A stretch of DNA of 6,953 nt from Acidobacteriota bacterium. GTDB lineage: Bacteria; Acidobacteriota; Terriglobia; Terriglobales; Acidobacteriaceae. The notes beneath the pieces are model-generated. The model did not search any database. It saw nothing but the letters and a program-made list of their open reading frames with translations, and was not told where the DNA came from. Where the stretch lies: positions 1 through 6,953 of the forward strand of contig JAJZDL010000154.1 of NCBI GenBank assembly GCA_021851465.1, in the 5' to 3' direction. Positions 6,424 to 6,953 of the stretch are shown here, one piece after another (position 1 is the first letter of the stretch; the number at the start of each line of letters is the position of its first letter). The position numbers and the translations under genes were made by a program.

Positions 6424-6437
6424 TTGCGGGACCGCAA
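6424..6437. promoter_or_regulatory. Short palindrome TTGCGG-GA-CCGCAA, possible operator
   Basis: A perfect 6-bp inverted repeat with a 2-base centre lies 36 bases before the proposed start of the M23-type gene. Its size and symmetry resemble a dimeric regulator site, and with a 2-base centre it is unlikely to be an RNA hairpin. No regulator is identifiable from the window, and chance is possible. Confidence 0.3.
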
Positions 6438-6473
6438 GGAACTGTGAATCCGTTCTTATTTATTGCATAGAGT

Positions 6474-6953
6474 TTGGGGATCACTCTGAAAAGTTCGAGC
6501 CTGAAAAAACGCCATTACGTCGTCCTTGTCAGCCGCGATGAGGGCGGTGGGCTGCGCAAGGTCTCCGTGCCGCTGCACTATGCGTATATTTTTGTAACGG
6601 CAGCGGTGATTGGGGCGTTTACGGTTACCGGACTGGCCGGGTCCTACTCCCGAATGTTGATCAAGACGGCGCGCTTCAACCAGTTGCGCGATGACCACGT
6701 GAAGCTGCAGAAGGACTACGCGCACTTGGAGAAGCAGGAGCGCGAGAAGGATGTGCAGGTGGCGTCGCTTGGCTCACTGGCAAACGAAGTCTCGGCACTC
6801 TACGGCCTGACCGCGAGTCGGCTTGCTGTGCCCATGGGCCACATGCGGCTGACGTCGGCGGCCAGATCGGGCAAGGCCAGGGCAGCGCAGGGCGCTCTGA
6901 TCGCGGAGTCGGCATCGAGCTTCACTGACGACAGCTACTACAAGTCGCTCAAC
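6474..6953 (+). CDS. Membrane-anchored coiled-coil protein, probable M23 (LytM-type) peptidase, N-terminal part
   Basis: The frame is open from an in-frame TAG (6468-6470) to the right edge, giving up to 160 residues. The order is typical of the N-terminal half of many M23 peptidoglycan endopeptidases. A basic beta-rich cytoplasmic start, LKKRHYVVLVSRDEGGGLRK (10-29), is followed by a single transmembrane helix at about 36-58 (YAYIFVTAAVIGAFTVTGLAGSY). A charged heptad-like coiled coil at about 67-108 follows (NQLRDDHVKLQKDYAHLEKQ onward), then NEVSALYGLTAS (104-115), similar to the linker before the catalytic region. The zinc-binding HxxxD/HxH motifs would lie beyond the window, so the enzyme call is inferred. 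No ATG or GTG precedes the conserved start. The TTG at 6474 is used here. A CTG at 6486 with GGGGA five bases upstream, or the CTG at 6501, are alternatives. The likely role is cell-wall remodelling in the periplasm. Confidence 0.72.
   Translation, partial: MGITLKSSSLKKRHYVVLVSRDEGGGLRKVSVPLHYAYIFVTAAVIGAFTVTGLAGSYSRMLIKTARFNQLRDDHVKLQKDYAHLEKQEREKDVQVASLGSLANEVSALYGLTASRLAVPMGHMRLTSAARSGKARAAQGALIAESASSFTDDSYYKSLN

Larger units (their letters stand above)
6007..6473. other. Low-GC divergent intergenic spacer, no supported gene
   Basis: This spacer of about 467 bases separates minus-strand thiL from the plus-strand M23-type gene and should hold both promoters. By hand count G+C is 50 of 100 at 6101-6200, 60 of 100 at 6201-6300 and 44 of 100 at 6401-6500, against about 67% within the neighbouring genes. 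Open frames here are short and none matches a family I recognise. Two weak candidates are a 57-residue plus-strand frame at 6079-6252 with AGGGG five bases upstream, and a minus-strand frame from a GTG at 6484 discussed in the findings. I could not assign convincing -35/-10 pairs for either promoter. Repeats near its right end are listed separately. Confidence 0.7.

Noticed and set aside
1..6953. Defence, toxin-antitoxin, phage or transposon module
   Set aside because: No transposase, integrase, nuclease, toxin-like pair, terminal inverted repeats or CRISPR repeats are visible; all clear genes are housekeeping or metabolic.

Overview
This window looks like ordinary chromosome from a high-GC bacterium, most likely Acidobacteriota of the Terriglobia type (Granulicella, Terriglobus, Edaphobacter and relatives). 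That assignment is an inference. It rests on the trpS-scpA-scpB order, an actinobacterial/acidobacterial-style Cys/Met PLP enzyme, and a membrane-anchored coiled-coil protein of the M23 peptidase type. Coding regions run at about two thirds G+C; a 60-base sample in scpA has 40 G/C. No rRNA, tRNA, CRISPR array, insertion sequence, phage gene or recognisable defence module is visible.

The first 6.0 kb is one long stretch of minus-strand genes. In transcription order, right to left, these are thiL (thiamine-monophosphate kinase), a cystathionine gamma-synthase/lyase-like PLP enzyme, a conserved-looking hypothetical protein, trpS (tryptophanyl-tRNA synthetase), scpA and scpB. scpB runs off the left edge. 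Spacing is tight: 16 bases between thiL and the PLP gene, a TGATG stop/start overlap from the PLP gene to the hypothetical gene, 181 bases with small hairpins before trpS, an ATGA overlap from trpS to scpA, and 32 bases from scpA to scpB. This suggests two transcription units, thiL-PLP-hypothetical and trpS-scpA-scpB, possibly joined by readthrough. ScpA and ScpB are the kleisin and winged-helix partners of the SMC chromosome-organising complex; the other genes are metabolic or translational.

From 6007 to about 6473 lies a non-coding, distinctly less GC-rich spacer. It separates thiL from a divergent plus-strand gene and contains inverted and direct repeats. From about 6474 the plus strand encodes the N-terminal part of a membrane-anchored coiled-coil protein, probably an M23 (LytM-type) peptidoglycan peptidase whose catalytic domain lies beyond the right edge. 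It has no ATG start.

The most notable points are a four-cysteine motif in TrpRS matching the arrangement known for an iron-sulfur cluster in the Thermotoga maritima enzyme; long Ala/Glu-rich low-complexity additions in both ScpA and ScpB; the hypothetical gene translationally coupled to the PLP enzyme; and the structured low-GC spacer in front of the M23 gene. I found no convincing undescribed multi-gene system.
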